A stretch of 64,000 nucleotides of DNA from Photobacterium proteolyticum (GCF_001939735.1 NZ_MJIL01000049.1:1-64000); one strand, 5' to 3'; positions 33,552 through 43,802 are shown, numbered from the stretch's first letter. The notes: generated by a model not told the origin, from the letters alone. Numbers and translations are program-made.

Positions 33552-35507
33552 CTATGGAGTAACAATGTTGAACCAAAAGTTGAAGTTATCCAGCATCCCC
33601 ACAAAATCTTTGAAGGCTTCCTTATCACCTTTCAATTTTATCTTTCCACTGGAAATGGCTTTTTCCAGTGTGATGATACCCAGCTGAATATTGTCTAAGG
33701 ATTCTTTGGTCAACGTGAGAGTGACATTTGGCTTGTCACTTAATTTCGTTGTGTGGTTGAGAACGGAATTCTCGATATACAGTGTGTACTGCTCGTCAAG
33801 GTCAGTAAAATCAATGTTTATAGCATATTGTTTACCGGCTGCTTTTTCAGGAAGCAGTCTTACCGCCAAATAATCAAATAACATTTCGGGGGGCATGTTT
33901 TTGATAATATCTGGCGAGGCGGTATTGGTTCCCCCAGCTGACGGGGTGCCGTTGCGTAATTCATAGGCTCCCTGTAAATAGACAGAACGCCAAGGGCCAG
34001 ATTCCGCCTGATAACCAAGTTGCTCATAGGAGTCTGCGAGTAGTGCTTTCCCTTTTTTGCTCTCCGGGTTAGCAAAGACCACATGCTTCATCACTTCGGC
34101 TACCCAACGATAGTTTCCGCTTTCGAAGTCCTTCTGAGCTTTCTCAATAGCAGATTCTTCGCCTCCCATATATTCCACGTACTTAGCGGCGGCATCTGCT
34201 GGGGGGAGATTATTGAGATCCGAAGGGTTACCGCTGTACCAGCCCATATAGCGCTGATAAACGGCACGGCTATTATGGCGCAGTGTGCCGTAGTAACCAC
34301 GGGTACTCCAGTTTTGCTCGATCTCTTTCGGGAACTGAATCATCTCGGAAATCTCAGAGCCAATGTAGCCTTGATTCATCAGCCTAACCGTTTGGTCATG
34401 CGTATATTTGTACATATCACGCTGAAGCTTGAAGTAATTGACTATCTCTTCCTGCCCCCACATGGGCCAGTGATGGCTCTGGAATTTTACTGCGACTTCA
34501 TCGCCCCACAGCTCGATAGTTTCGTTTAAATAATAAGACCATTTTAATGCATCACGTACTTGTGCGCCGCGCAGAGTTAAGATGTTGTGCATTGTGTTAG
34601 TGCTGTTCTCTGCCATCCAGAGCGCTTTTTTCTCTGGAAACCATGTGTTGATTTCAGTCGGCGCCTCGGTGCCCGGCGTATACTGGAACACCATTTTCAC
34701 ACCGTCGATAATATGTTCTTCGCCCGTTTTTTCGATGATCAGGGTGGGTTTTACTAACGTCGCTAGGCCGGTTGAAGTGGTTTGCCCAAGCCCGCCATTA
34801 ACACCGCCTTGCTCGTTACGAGGAAGCAACGCGCCATACATGAAAATTGCGCGTCGTCCCATGGCATTACCTGCAATGACATTCTCTGATACCGCGTGCT
34901 CAGTGAAACCGTGAGAGGCGATAATTTGAACCTTGCCGGCGGCAACATCAGCCTCATCGACAATTCCACGGACGCCGCCGAAGTGGTCTATGTGGCTATG
35001 GCTGTAAATAACAGCAGTGACAGGGCGCTCCCCCAGTTCGGCATTGATAAAATCCAAGGCGGCGCGGGCTGTTTCTTGTGAAATAAGAGGGTCGAATACA
35101 ATCCAGCCTGACTTACCTTCTACAAAGGTGATGTTTGATAAGTCATAACCGCGGATCTGATAAATGCCGTCAGTGACTTTAAACAACCCGTTAATGAGAT
35201 TGAGTTGTGCGTTTCGCCACAAACTAGGATTGACACTATCGGGGTTCTTGGCGTCCTGAGTGATGTATTTTTTATATTCCTCAAGATCCCAGACTACATT
35301 CCCTTGGTCATTTTTAATGGTAACTACGTCCTGTTTGGCAATGAATCCTTTTTGCGCACGTTCAAAGTCTTTCTTGTCCTGAAATGGTAAGGCTTTATAT
35401 AAAGCTTGGTTCGCCTCAATGGTCGCCTGGGTCGCCGGTTTTGATTCTGAGGCGAGTGCCCCTGCGGTAACACTAACAGCGACCAATGAAACTAATATAC
35501 ATCTCAT
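33552..35507 (-). CDS. alkylsulfatase (SdsA1-like, metallo-beta-lactamase fold)
   Basis: A 651-residue exported enzyme that splits sulfate from primary alkyl sulfates such as SDS. Signal peptide after Met (RCILVSLVAVSVTAGALA). The zinc motif HSHIDH spans 170-175, with further ligands in TPGTEAPTEINTWFP and WMAENSTNTMHN. C-terminal to the catalytic part lie the dimerisation domain (about 385-520) and an SCP2-like domain (about 530-650, ending KLKGDKEAFKDFVGM), the full SdsA1 layout. The ATG at 35507 has AAGGG upstream and starts the signal sequence; an upstream ATG adds nine residues. The hairpin-free 9-base gap to the next gene shows an operon. Confidence 0.9.
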   Translation of the reverse strand: MRCILVSLVAVSVTAGALASESKPATQATIEANQALYKALPFQDKKDFERAQKGFIAKQDVVTIKNDQGNVVWDLEEYKKYITQDAKNPDSVNPSLWRNAQLNLINGLFKVTDGIYQIRGYDLSNITFVEGKSGWIVFDPLISQETARAALDFINAELGERPVTAVIYSHSHIDHFGGVRGIVDEADVAAGKVQIIASHGFTEHAVSENVIAGNAMGRRAIFMYGALLPRNEQGGVNGGLGQTTSTGLATLVKPTLIIEKTGEEHIIDGVKMVFQYTPGTEAPTEINTWFPEKKALWMAENSTNTMHNILTLRGAQVRDALKWSYYLNETIELWGDEVAVKFQSHHWPMWGQEEIVNYFKLQRDMYKYTHDQTVRLMNQGYIGSEISEMIQFPKEIEQNWSTRGYYGTLRHNSRAVYQRYMGWYSGNPSDLNNLPPADAAAKYVEYMGGEESAIEKAQKDFESGNYRWVAEVMKHVVFANPESKKGKALLADSYEQLGYQAESGPWRSVYLQGAYELRNGTPSAGGTNTASPDIIKNMPPEMLFDYLAVRLLPEKAAGKQYAINIDFTDLDEQYTLYIENSVLNHTTKLSDKPNVTLTLTKESLDNIQLGIITLEKAISSGKIKLKGDKEAFKDFVGMLDNFNFWFNIVTP

Positions 35508-35720
35508 AGACAACCCTTTAATACGAAGTGGCAATACATTCGTATAAACATAGTTGAGAACCTTGTTCTTTCAATATGTAAGGGCCTTTACAGCGAAAAG
35601 GGTAGTCGCATAAATGCGAATTAGAGTGGCTTTCCTTTCGATGTCGGTAGGAGAGTCAAGTTATGGGAAAGTGGAGGATTAGCTCGATTTATTAGTGAAT
35701 GTTGTAACGTACTAGGTTAA

Positions 35721-35747
35721 CTCCGGCAGAGGGGGAGCCTGCCGGAG
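35721..35747 (-). terminator. GC-rich hairpin after the phytochelatin-synthase-like gene
   Basis: CTCCGGCAG and CTGCCGGAG pair around 9 bases, 11 bases beyond the stop codon. The T run is weak, but its position fits the end of the permease/M20/phytochelatin-synthase operon. Confidence 0.65.
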
Positions 35748-35757
35748 CGGTTAGCAA

Positions 35758-36543
35758 TTAGCCCTTAAGACCTTCGCTGATCAGCAGGTAACCGCGATTG
35801 CGCTTTGTATCCATCGTTGCCATTGCGTCAAATAGTTGATCGCTGTCGACCCAGACCCAATTTGCCTTGGCATTCGATACATCCATGATCAGGAAAGAGT
35901 CCGATGCTTTGTCATAGGCACCAACTGGTGAGTAATGGCCCGATCCTGGCTGGTTAAGTGTTTTACGTGAGTAGTTAACGACAACATACTGATCTCTGGT
36001 TTCCAGGGCATGAACCAGCTCGGCTTTCATCGTCGCCTTGCTGTCCAGATTATCGACGAATACTGTTTTTACTTTTAGGTGGTTAGATGTCACTAGATCC
36101 GTCATTTGATCTAGCTGTAAGCCGTAATCTGGGCCAGCACCTTCAGAGACAGGCTGCCCCATGATTTGTAGTCGAGTCTTCGCGCTATGACCCAGAACTG
36201 TATTTTGAGTATAGCGTTCGTAGAACGGGCTCCAGTCTCCTTGAGGGAAGTAAGCCCGGTCTTCTGGTGCAATCGTTGATTCATCCAGCGGGATTTCTGT
36301 TACGTTCTGGCGTACGCGGAGTGCGTTCATTATGATGCTGGTGGAGGCAACACCGCAGTAGACTTTATTATCCTGTGCATCGTAAAAGTTCGCCAGCTTG
36401 AAGAAATCTTTCTTGAAGTGAGATTGTTCAAGGCGAGAGATCCCTTCGTCGCTAGACCAGTCGATGACATCGGCGAAGGCTGCTGATGTTGGTACAACTG
36501 CCAGAGCAAGGGAAAGTAGGGATGTTTTTAGCATTGTTTTCAT
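35758..36543 (-). CDS. exported phytochelatin-synthase-like peptidase
   Basis: A 261-residue protein with a signal peptide (TSLLSLALAVVPTSAAFA). The mature part is a papain-like phytochelatin synthase domain: Cys63 in YCGVAS, His203 in GHYSPVG and Asp221 in IMDVS. His to Asp is 18 residues, as in plant and cyanobacterial enzymes. Bacterial short forms lack the C-terminal half and mostly cut glycine from glutathione or its S-conjugates. Here the enzyme is exported. It lies last in an operon with an M20 hydrolase and an APC permease, so it may open glutathione-type peptides for uptake and further hydrolysis (inference). The ATG at 36543 has AAGG upstream; the frame extends to 36585. Confidence 0.85.
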   Translation of the reverse strand: MKTMLKTSLLSLALAVVPTSAAFADVIDWSSDEGISRLEQSHFKKDFFKLANFYDAQDNKVYCGVASTSIIMNALRVRQNVTEIPLDESTIAPEDRAYFPQGDWSPFYERYTQNTVLGHSAKTRLQIMGQPVSEGAGPDYGLQLDQMTDLVTSNHLKVKTVFVDNLDSKATMKAELVHALETRDQYVVVNYSRKTLNQPGSGHYSPVGAYDKASDSFLIMDVSNAKANWVWVDSDQLFDAMATMDTKRNRGYLLISEGLKG

Positions 36544-36554
36544 AATTAACCTTT

Positions 36555-37718
36555 TTACACTAAGCGTTGTTTTGCGATTCGGCACAGCATGGTGACTCCG
36601 AGAGGAATTATGCTGTCATCAAAATCAAAATCGCAGGTATGGAGGTTGGTGCCCTTTGAACCAATCATAAAAAAGCAGGCACCAATATTGTCGTCTTTCT
36701 TGAAAAATGCCATGTCTTCGCCCCCCGGACTGGGCTCGACATTGGTATTGAGGTTTTCTGCCCCGACGGTTTGTTTGGCAACGTCAATGACGCAATCAAC
36801 TTGTTCAGGGGTATTCACTGTCGCCGGACATAGTACTTCGAACAGTACCTCTGCTTCCGCATCGTAGGCTTCAGCAATTGAGCTGGCGAGCAGCTGCATT
36901 TTGCGGCGCAGCGTCTTGCCGACTTCACGCTCGTAGAAGCGAATTGTACCGCCGGCTTCGGCTGATTCAGGTATAGAGTTGAACACCTCACCACTCATGA
37001 TTTTCGTCACGGCAAGCACGCCCATTTCAGAGCACGGTACGCACTCTGACACAATGGACTGCCATGCCGTGATGATCTTGGCAGAGATAGTGATTGGATT
37101 GATGCATTTATGTGGAACACTGGAGTGACCGCTGCAGCCTCTTACAATCAGGCGGAACTTTTCACCAGCGCCAGTAATTGGGCCGTAGCGCAGCGAGATA
37201 GTATTTTCTGGTAACCTTGGCATGTTATGGAAGCCGTACACTTCGTCAAAAGGGTATTGCTCGAACAGGCCGTCTTCCATCATGGCCTTGGCACCGGCAC
37301 CGATTTCTTCGGCTGGTTGGAATAAGAAGATGATGCGGCCTCGGAAATCCCGATTTTCAGAAAAGTAACGGGCAGTGGCCAGTAGCATGGCCATATGACC
37401 ATCATGACCGCAGGCGTGGGCCATTCCCGGATTCTGGGAGGCATATAGCTGGCCTGTTTGATCCTGCATCGGCAGGGCATCCATATCTGCGCGGTAGGCG
37501 ATGGTTCTTCCCTCGCCCAACGTGCCGTCAATGATGCCAACAATACCGGTTTGGCCGAAGCTGCGATCGATTCTTATGCCCCAGGATTCAAGTTTGTTCG
37601 CGACATATTGAGATGTGTTGTGAAGTTCAAACCCTACCTCTGGCATGCTGTGCAGCGTATGACGCCATGTGGTAATTTCCTGATGCCATGCATTAACAAT
37701 TTCAATTGTGTTCATCAT
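36555..37718 (-). CDS. M20 family amidohydrolase (hippurate hydrolase-like)
   Basis: A 387-residue cytosolic metallohydrolase of the M20D group. The N-terminal TWRHTLHSMPEVGFEL, metal-site HACGHDGHMAMLL, the acidic FLFQPAEEIGAGAKAM and SGHSSVPHKCINP are diagnostic, and PSPGGEDMAFF carries the last ligand. Such enzymes remove acyl or aminoacyl groups from N-acyl amino acids and small peptides. It lies between an APC permease and the phytochelatin-synthase-like gene. Twin ATGs (37718, 37715) are possible starts. Confidence 0.88.
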   Translation of the reverse strand: MMNTIEIVNAWHQEITTWRHTLHSMPEVGFELHNTSQYVANKLESWGIRIDRSFGQTGIVGIIDGTLGEGRTIAYRADMDALPMQDQTGQLYASQNPGMAHACGHDGHMAMLLATARYFSENRDFRGRIIFLFQPAEEIGAGAKAMMEDGLFEQYPFDEVYGFHNMPRLPENTISLRYGPITGAGEKFRLIVRGCSGHSSVPHKCINPITISAKIITAWQSIVSECVPCSEMGVLAVTKIMSGEVFNSIPESAEAGGTIRFYEREVGKTLRRKMQLLASSIAEAYDAEAEVLFEVLCPATVNTPEQVDCVIDVAKQTVGAENLNTNVEPSPGGEDMAFFKKDDNIGACFFMIGSKGTNLHTCDFDFDDSIIPLGVTMLCRIAKQRLV

Positions 37719-37737
37719 CTATTATGTCCGGGTAGTA

Positions 37738-37758
37738 GCCAGAGCCCAGGGCTCTGGC
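37738..37758 (-). promoter_or_regulatory. intercistronic hairpin between permease and M20 genes
   Basis: GCCAGAGCCC and GGGCTCTGGC form a strong stem with a one-base loop in the short gap between the two genes. It may lower expression of the downstream genes or protect the upstream message. Confidence 0.55.
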
Positions 37759-37774
37759 CAAGTTTACGAGTGGG

Positions 37775-39112
37775 TTACGCTTTGGTAGTTGCAGGTTCTA
37801 CGTGTTGCTCTGCGGCACGTTTACGAGCGATAAAGTAAAGCGGTGAAATCAGTACCATGGCACCCAAACCAACAAGGATCTTGGTCATGCTCTGGTCGGC
37901 TAGCAGCCAGAGACAGATACAGACACCTGCCACAGGGACAATCGGGCCGAATGGTACTCGGAAGTTTTTCTTAGTGCTTTCGTCATCTTTAAAGCGTTGG
38001 CGGAACTTGAGAACAGCAATACAGGTAGGGATGTACTGTGCAAATCGGGTTACGACACTCAGCATTGCCAGAGTCGTGAATGAGCCAGAAAGGGCAATAG
38101 GGATAGTTACCAAGCCTGAGGCAATAATCGCCACGGTAGGAATGCCTTTGTCGTTCTTACGGCCAAACACGGCTGGGATCATTTTGTCGTCAGCTAGTGG
38201 TAGTAACGCACGTGGAATATGGAACGAAGCGGCAACATTAATACCGGCAATCGAAATGATTGAGCCGATGGTGATCATATAGAAACCCGCATCACCGAAC
38301 GCCACTTTTGCGGCATCAGCTAATGGTACAGAAGAGTTGGCGATATCAGGGCCTAGGATACCGACAGAGACAGCCATAACTGCAGCATAGAATACTGTTA
38401 CGGCAAGGATCACGATAATAATGGCAAGAGGAAGGTTGCGCTTTGGATTATCCATATCTTCTGCGGCAGTGCCGAATGTTTCAAATCCGGTAAAAGCGTA
38501 GAAACAAAGGATCAAAGCTGAACCTAGAGTCTCAAATGAAAGTGAATGCTCTGCCGTTTCTGCTGGTGCAGAAGAGATAGTCGGCATGATGAATTCTGGA
38601 TTAATAAACCATACACCACCAACAATTAATAATACCAAAGGCACCATTTTCGCTAATGTGGAGATATTATTAACTAATTTCGCAGCGCCGACACCAGCAA
38701 GGTTTAATATGGTTAGTGAGCCGACGATACTAATAATAATCCCGTTACGTAGCATTTGATTCTCTTCGAAACCAAATGTATTAGCAAGAATATTAGTAAG
38801 TGCTACGGCCATTACGCCCCAAGCAATACATTGCATCATCCATTTTAGAAAACCGACTTCAAAACCGGCAAAAGGACCAAAGGCTTCCTTGGTATAAACA
38901 TAGGCTGCGCCATTTTGGCTAAAGTAGCCTGATGCTTCAGCAAAGCAAAATGCGATGGTAGCGACAATGACTGCAGTAATAAGAATAAGGGCAACAGACC
39001 AATCACCGGCTAATTGATATAAAGAGCTAGGTAATAAAAATATTCCAGAGCCAATGATAGAGTTAAACCCGAGCAATACTATACTCGCGAGTCCTAGTTT
39101 TTGTTTTGTCAT
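37775..39112 (-). CDS. APC family amino acid permease
   Basis: A 445-residue inner-membrane carrier with 12 TM segments. TM1 shows GFNSIIGSGIFLLPSSLY, the APC binding-site glycine signature, and FCFAEASGYFSQNGAAYVY follows in TM2-3. This pattern resembles the PotE/YjeH-like branch. Substrate unknown; the neighbours suggest an N-acyl amino acid, a dipeptide or a glutathione-derived compound. Start ATG 39112 has AGGT upstream; the frame runs back to 39136. Confidence 0.85.
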   Translation of the reverse strand: MTKQKLGLASIVLLGFNSIIGSGIFLLPSSLYQLAGDWSVALILITAVIVATIAFCFAEASGYFSQNGAAYVYTKEAFGPFAGFEVGFLKWMMQCIAWGVMAVALTNILANTFGFEENQMLRNGIIISIVGSLTILNLAGVGAAKLVNNISTLAKMVPLVLLIVGGVWFINPEFIMPTISSAPAETAEHSLSFETLGSALILCFYAFTGFETFGTAAEDMDNPKRNLPLAIIIVILAVTVFYAAVMAVSVGILGPDIANSSVPLADAAKVAFGDAGFYMITIGSIISIAGINVAASFHIPRALLPLADDKMIPAVFGRKNDKGIPTVAIIASGLVTIPIALSGSFTTLAMLSVVTRFAQYIPTCIAVLKFRQRFKDDESTKKNFRVPFGPIVPVAGVCICLWLLADQSMTKILVGLGAMVLISPLYFIARKRAAEQHVEPATTKA

Positions 39113-39644
39113 CTTTCGACCTACTATTACGTCCAATATAAAAAGTTGGCACGAGGGAACATCCGATAATTCGGAGTGGAGTTAAAATGAAATCAAAAAT
39201 CGAAAAAGTATAAAAGTGGATTAATGAAGTAATTATTCCCTGGTGCTTGTGTTTTAATTCATAGCGAGAATACGCCTTATATAAGAGAAAAAAATCCTTA
39301 TTTTTTCACAACAGCTTTGATATATAGAAATGTTTTCTACATTGACACCAGATGCATAAAAATATTTTCAGGTATTGATCTGAGCCATATGCATCTTGTT
39401 TATCTGCGCAAAAACGCGTGATCCCGATCAAATAACGACGCATTTTCTAATAGGTGTATCCCTAATAACCCTTTAAAAAGTAAGACTTTAGTCACATATT
39501 GATAAATTGCTTACAAAGGGGCTGTCAACGCTTTGAAATTTGTATGATAAATTTTGTTATAGGTGTAAATAGAAAATTAACAGGTGGGGAAATAATGGTT
39601 TTGCGCAACCAATATTTTATAAATAGTCACTTTAAATATTGGAA
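39113..39644. other. AT-rich intergenic region
   Basis: About 530 bases without a convincing gene, between the APC permease promoter and the tkt terminator. Only a tiny ORF (eight codons at 39187, + strand, with GGAG in front) was noticed. No riboswitch was recognised. Confidence 0.4.
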
Positions 39645-39676
39645 TAAAAAAAAGCCAGGCTTGATAGCCTGGCTTT
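39645..39676 (-). terminator. terminator of tkt
   Basis: AAAGCCAGGC and GCCTGGCTTT pair around TTGATA; on the minus strand a run of eight T follows. Confidence 0.9.
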
Positions 39677-39698
39677 GATATCAGTTAAGCAGTAATGC

Positions 39699-41693
39699 TT
39701 AGCCTAGTAGTTCTTTTGCTGTATCAACAACGTTTTCAACAGTGAAGCCGAACATCTTGAATAGCTCGCCTGCTGGTGCAGATTCACCGAAGGTAGTCAT
39801 ACCGATGATACGACCGCCGAAGCCAACGTACTTGTACCAGAAGTCTGCGATACCTGCTTCTACAGCGATACGTGCAGTTACGTCTGATGGCAGTACCGCT
39901 TCACGGTATGCTGCATCTTGCTTGTCGAACAGGTCAGTTGCAGGCATAGAAACAACGCGAACCTTACGGCCTTCAGCTGTTAGCTGAGCGTAGGCTTCAG
40001 TTGCTAGTTCTACTTCAGAACCTGTTGCGATCAGGATTAGCTCTGGCTTGCCTTCACAGTCTTTCAGGATGTAGCCACCTTTAGCGATGTCAGCAACTTG
40101 TGCTGCGGTACGCTCTTGCTGTGCAAGGTTTTGACGAGAGAAAATCAGTGATGTTGGACCGTCTTTACGCTCGATAGCGAATTTCCAGGCAACGGCTGAC
40201 TCAACCTGGTCACATGGGCGCCATGTGCTCATGTTCGGTGTTAGGCGCAGAGAAGCAACTTGCTCTACTGGCTGGTGTGTAGGGCCATCTTCACCCAGAC
40301 CGATTGAGTCGTGCGTGTAAACCTGGATGTTCTGAACTTTCATCAGCGCAGCCATACGCATTGCGTTACGTGCGTATTCCATGAACATTAGGAATGTTGC
40401 GCCGTATGGTACGAAACCACCGTGCAGGGCAATACCGTTCATGATAGCTGTCATACCGAATTCACGTACACCGTAGTGGATGTAGTTACCAGTGAAGTCG
40501 TTTGCTTCTAGTGACTTAGAACCAGACCACATAGTCAGGTTAGAAGGCGCAAGGTCAGCAGAGCCGCCCATGAATTCTGGTAGCAGTTTACCAAATGCTT
40601 CCAGTGCGTTCTGAGAGGCTTTACGTGATGCAATGTTCGCAGGGTTTGCCTGAAGATCGGCAATGATTGCGTTCGCTTGCTCTTCCCACTGTGCAGGAAG
40701 CTCGCCAGATGAACGGCGTTTGAACTCTGCAGCCAGCTCAGGGTGAGCAGCAGCGTATGCTTCGAACTTCGCGTTCCAAGCTGCTTCTTTAGCGGCACCC
40801 GCTTCTTTCGCATCCCACTCAGCAGCAACGTCTGCAGGGATTTCGAAAGGACCGTGGTTCCAGCCTAGGAATTCACGAGCTGCAGCGATTTCTTCAGCAC
40901 CTAGTGGAGCACCGTGACAGTCGTGAGAACCGGCTTTGTTTGGAGAACCGAAACCGATGATAGTTTTGCAGCAGATCAGAGTCGGCTTGCCAGTCTCCGC
41001 TTTCGCCGCTTCGATAGCCGCGTTGATTGCTTCCGGATCGTGACCGTCTACTGCTGGAATTACGTGCCAGCCGTATGCTTCGAAACGCTTAGGTGTGTCG
41101 TCAGAGAACCAACCTTCAACTTCACCGTCGATAGAGATACCGTTGTCATCCCAGAAAGCAACTAGTTTGCCAAGGCCAAGTGTGCCGGCTAGAGAACATG
41201 CTTCGTGAGAGATACCTTCCATCATACAACCGTCACCCAGGAACGAGTAGGTGTAGTGGTCAACGATATCGTGGCCGTCGCGGTTGAACTGGTCAGCCAT
41301 TGCTTTTTCAGCGATCGCCATACCAACAGCGTTGGTGATGCCCTGGCCTAGTGGACCAGTTGTTGTTTCAACGCCTGGTGCGTAACCGTATTCTGGGTGA
41401 CCAGGGGTTTTAGAGTGAAGCTGGCGGAAGTTCTTCAGATCATCGATAGATAGATCGTAGCCAGTAAGGTGAAGCAGAGAGTAGATCAGCATTGAACCGT
41501 GGCCGTTCGACAGGATGAAACGGTCGCGATCAGCCCACTCTGGGTTTTGTGGGTTGTGGTTCATGTGGCTGCGCCACAGTACTTCAGCGATGTCCGCCAT
41601 ACCCATAGGTGCGCCTGGGTGGCCTGAGTTTGCCTGCTGTACACCGTCCATGCTCAGTGCACGGATTGCATTTGCTAACACTTTACGTTCCAT
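39699..41693 (-). CDS. tkt: transketolase
   Basis: A 664-residue cytosolic enzyme of the non-oxidative pentose phosphate pathway. It moves two-carbon units between sugar phosphates with thiamine diphosphate. Visible marks: the N-terminus [25 protein letters not shown], the thiamine site [13 protein letters not shown], and the later pyrimidine part with [14 protein letters not shown] and [19 protein letters not shown]. Start ATG 41693 with a TGGA site; an upstream ATG (41726) would add 11 residues. It follows tal by 90 bases, forming the tal-tkt operon often found on the vibrio second chromosome. Codon use is strongly biased, as in a highly expressed gene. Confidence 0.95.
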   Translation of the reverse strand: MERKVLANAIRALSMDGVQQANSGHPGAPMGMADIAEVLWRSHMNHNPQNPEWADRDRFILSNGHGSMLIYSLLHLTGYDLSIDDLKNFRQLHSKTPGHPEYGYAPGVETTTGPLGQGITNAVGMAIAEKAMADQFNRDGHDIVDHYTYSFLGDGCMMEGISHEACSLAGTLGLGKLVAFWDDNGISIDGEVEGWFSDDTPKRFEAYGWHVIPAVDGHDPEAINAAIEAAKAETGKPTLICCKTIIGFGSPNKAGSHDCHGAPLGAEEIAAAREFLGWNHGPFEIPADVAAEWDAKEAGAAKEAAWNAKFEAYAAAHPELAAEFKRRSSGELPAQWEEQANAIIADLQANPANIASRKASQNALEAFGKLLPEFMGGSADLAPSNLTMWSGSKSLEANDFTGNYIHYGVREFGMTAIMNGIALHGGFVPYGATFLMFMEYARNAMRMAALMKVQNIQVYTHDSIGLGEDGPTHQPVEQVASLRLTPNMSTWRPCDQVESAVAWKFAIERKDGPTSLIFSRQNLAQQERTAAQVADIAKGGYILKDCEGKPELILIATGSEVELATEAYAQLTAEGRKVRVVSMPATDLFDKQDAAYREAVLPSDVTARIAVEAGIADFWYKYVGFGGRIIGMTTFGESAPAGELFKMFGFTVENVVDTAKELLG

Positions 41694-41783
41694 ATTGGTT
41701 TCCACTATAGAATTTATTTGAATCAAAAACGTTAAAAAGGAAGAAAGCGGCTTGTTGGCCGCTTTCTTGAATATGTCTAAGGC

Positions 41784-42734
41784 TTACAGGCGCTCAGCAA
41801 TCATTGCTTCTAGCTTGCCCTGGTCAACGGCGAAGTTACGGATACCTTCAGCCAGTTTCTCAACAGCCATTGCATCCTGGTTGTGCTCCCATAGGAACTC
41901 AGCGTGACCCATAGCGGCAGGACGTTCTTTCAGCTCAGTAGTTGCAACTAGCTTTTGAACAACTTCACCTGTTGCATCTTCCAGGTCTTGTAGTAGCTGT
42001 GGGCTGATAGTCAGACGGTCACAACCGGCTAGTTCTAGAATCTCACCAGTGTTACGGAAGCTTGCGCCCATAACAACAGTATTGTAGCCGTGTTCTTTGT
42101 AGTAGTTGTAGATGTTAGTTACAGAGATAACACCTGGATCTTCCTGCGCTTCGAAGTCACGACCTTCTTTCGCTTTGTACCAGTCCATGATGCGGCCAAC
42201 GAAAGGAGAAATCAGGTAAACACCAGCTTCTGCACATGCACGCGCCTGAGCGAAAGAGAATAGCAGAGTCAGGTTACAGTTGATGCCTTCTTTTTCCAGT
42301 ACTTCAGCAGCACGGATACCTTCCCAAGTAGACGCTAGCTTGATAAGGATGCGGTCGTTAGTGATACCAGCATCGTTGTACATTTTGATTAGCTGGCGAG
42401 CTTTAGCGATGCTGCCTTCGGTGTCGTAAGAAAGACGAGCGTCAACTTCGGTAGAGATACGGCCAGGAACGACTTTCAGGATTTCTTTACCGATGTTTAC
42501 TGCAAGCATGTCGCAAGTGTCTTGAACCTGCTGCTCTTTGTCGTCGCTCTGAGCTTTAGCGTAAGCAATTGACGCATCAATAAGAGGAGCATACTCAGCG
42601 ATCTGTGCAGCTTTCAGGATCAGCGATGGGTTGGTAGTCGCATCTTCAGGCTGATACTTGCTGATAGCCTCAATGTCGCCAGTGTCAGCAACAACAGTTG
42701 TTAGCGCGCGCAGTTGTTCCAGTTTAGTGCTCAT
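41784..42734 (-). CDS. tal: transaldolase
   Basis: A 316-residue class I aldolase that moves dihydroxyacetone units between sugar phosphates. The Schiff-base lysine lies in [11 protein letters not shown], and the start [19 protein letters not shown] plus [13 protein letters not shown] match TalB closely. Full-length. It is the first gene of the tal-tkt unit, and its codon bias suggests high expression. Confidence 0.95.
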   Translation of the reverse strand: MSTKLEQLRALTTVVADTGDIEAISKYQPEDATTNPSLILKAAQIAEYAPLIDASIAYAKAQSDDKEQQVQDTCDMLAVNIGKEILKVVPGRISTEVDARLSYDTEGSIAKARQLIKMYNDAGITNDRILIKLASTWEGIRAAEVLEKEGINCNLTLLFSFAQARACAEAGVYLISPFVGRIMDWYKAKEGRDFEAQEDPGVISVTNIYNYYKEHGYNTVVMGASFRNTGEILELAGCDRLTISPQLLQDLEDATGEVVQKLVATTELKERPAAMGHAEFLWEHNQDAMAVEKLAEGIRNFAVDQGKLEAMIAERL

Positions 42735-43183
42735 ATCTTTCGACCTTCAAAGTGTTAGGGCTTGTCTTATTGCTAGCTAAAAGTGTAGCCAGAAAAGGTA
42801 GTTTTACCTGTAATTAACCCAAATGTTTCAAACCAAAAACACAGTCTGTGAACATATGGATCATCAAAGAACAATTGATGTGATGATAATTAGCTTTTTG
42901 CTGTAAATTGTCAATTGTTTAGGGTATCAAATTGTGCCTAGATCGCATTTTTATGATGTTTAAAGACTGTTTTGCGTATTGGCACAGGTTGAAACTTGCT
43001 CTTATGGCTTGGGTCGAATGTTTTGCGTGTGAGCATATGATCCGTTGCGTGAGCTTTTGCTCATAATTGTGGGCGTAAAAAGCCTCTCGATTCTGCGAAG
43101 GAATGGTGATTGCTGCATATAGTTGTTGAGGGTAAGGCGTATTGTGCCCGACAAGAGCACTGACGCTCTTGCCCGTATGGGGG
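42735..43183. other. intergenic region before tal
   Basis: About 450 bases with the tal promoter region. A minus frame (42919-43251) overlaps the SirB2 gene and has no protein-like pattern. A 37-codon + frame near 42951 has no ribosome site. Nothing else was recognised. Confidence 0.4.
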
Positions 43184-43588
43184 TTATAGAAACAGGGAAT
43201 AGCCTGGTAATGAGTCGAGCGCGAAGTATTTGCTAATGGCAAGGTGGACAATAAACATCAACCAGCCCATTGCGCCGGTGAATAAAGCCCATCGCTGCCA
43301 GTTGGTTTTTGCCTTGAGGGCAAACGCACCACAAAGGATGTACGCTACCACGCACATGAGTTTGACTGATAACCAGGGAGCGGCAGGTGTAAACGGGACA
43401 AAGCCGGTGAGGTTGATCAGGGCAAAGCCGCTGGTAAGTAAGAAGGAATCATTAATATGCGGGATAACCTTTAGTACCCGGTTATCTGCCAAGGGGGAGT
43501 GGCGGCAGCGCAGGCCGAAACGCAGAACAAATAAACTGATGCTGAGTATCACGGTGAACAGGTGAAAAGATTTGATGGTCAGATACAT
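43184..43588 (-). CDS. SirB2 family membrane protein
   Basis: A 134-residue protein with four hydrophobic helices: YLTIKSFHLFTVILSISLFVLRF near the start, GFALINLTGFVPF, LMCVVAYILCGAFALKA and WALFTGAMGWLMFIVHLAI. This is the SirB2 pattern (His in the first helix, K-x-FH). The role is unknown; some relatives are linked to haem or respiration. It lies downstream of norB and may share its transcript. Confidence 0.8.
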   Translation of the reverse strand: MYLTIKSFHLFTVILSISLFVLRFGLRCRHSPLADNRVLKVIPHINDSFLLTSGFALINLTGFVPFTPAAPWLSVKLMCVVAYILCGAFALKAKTNWQRWALFTGAMGWLMFIVHLAISKYFALDSLPGYSLFL

Positions 43589-43658
43589 AATATGCTCACA
43601 GGAGAAAACGGCTCAGACCGCCTGATATCATGTCGATACCGGACGGCCTGAGTGGAGG

Positions 43659-43802
43659 TTACAGAACAGCGGGAGTTATCCATCCCATCTCAACGGACAG
43701 CTGAACAAACAGCTGTGGCAGGCTGGTCAGCACGGCACTGCCGAGGTAAATCCCTGAAATAGCCAGTAAGACTTTAAGCCCGGATAGGATGTGTCTGCTC
43801 AT
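43659..43802 (-). CDS. 47-residue membrane ORF overlapping norB
   Basis: Its ATG overlaps the norB stop codon (ATGA, 43799-43802). The protein starts SRHILSGLKVLLAISGIY, then LGSAVLTSLPQLFVQLS and ends GWITPAVL: one hydrophobic helix after a basic N-terminus, the mark of a small single-TM protein. The four-base overlap means it is translated together with norB and it may be a subunit or assembly factor of the NO reductase. No known family recognised. Confidence 0.65.
   Translation of the reverse strand: MSRHILSGLKVLLAISGIYLGSAVLTSLPQLFVQLSVEMGWITPAVL

Noticed and set aside
39187-39213. Eight-codon ORF with a good ribosome site upstream of the APC permease operon
   Set aside because: It lies on the opposite strand of both neighbours, so a leader-peptide role has no downstream gene to act on.
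42919-43251. 110-codon minus frame between tal and SirB2
   Set aside because: It overlaps the SirB2 gene in another frame and shows no recognisable protein pattern.
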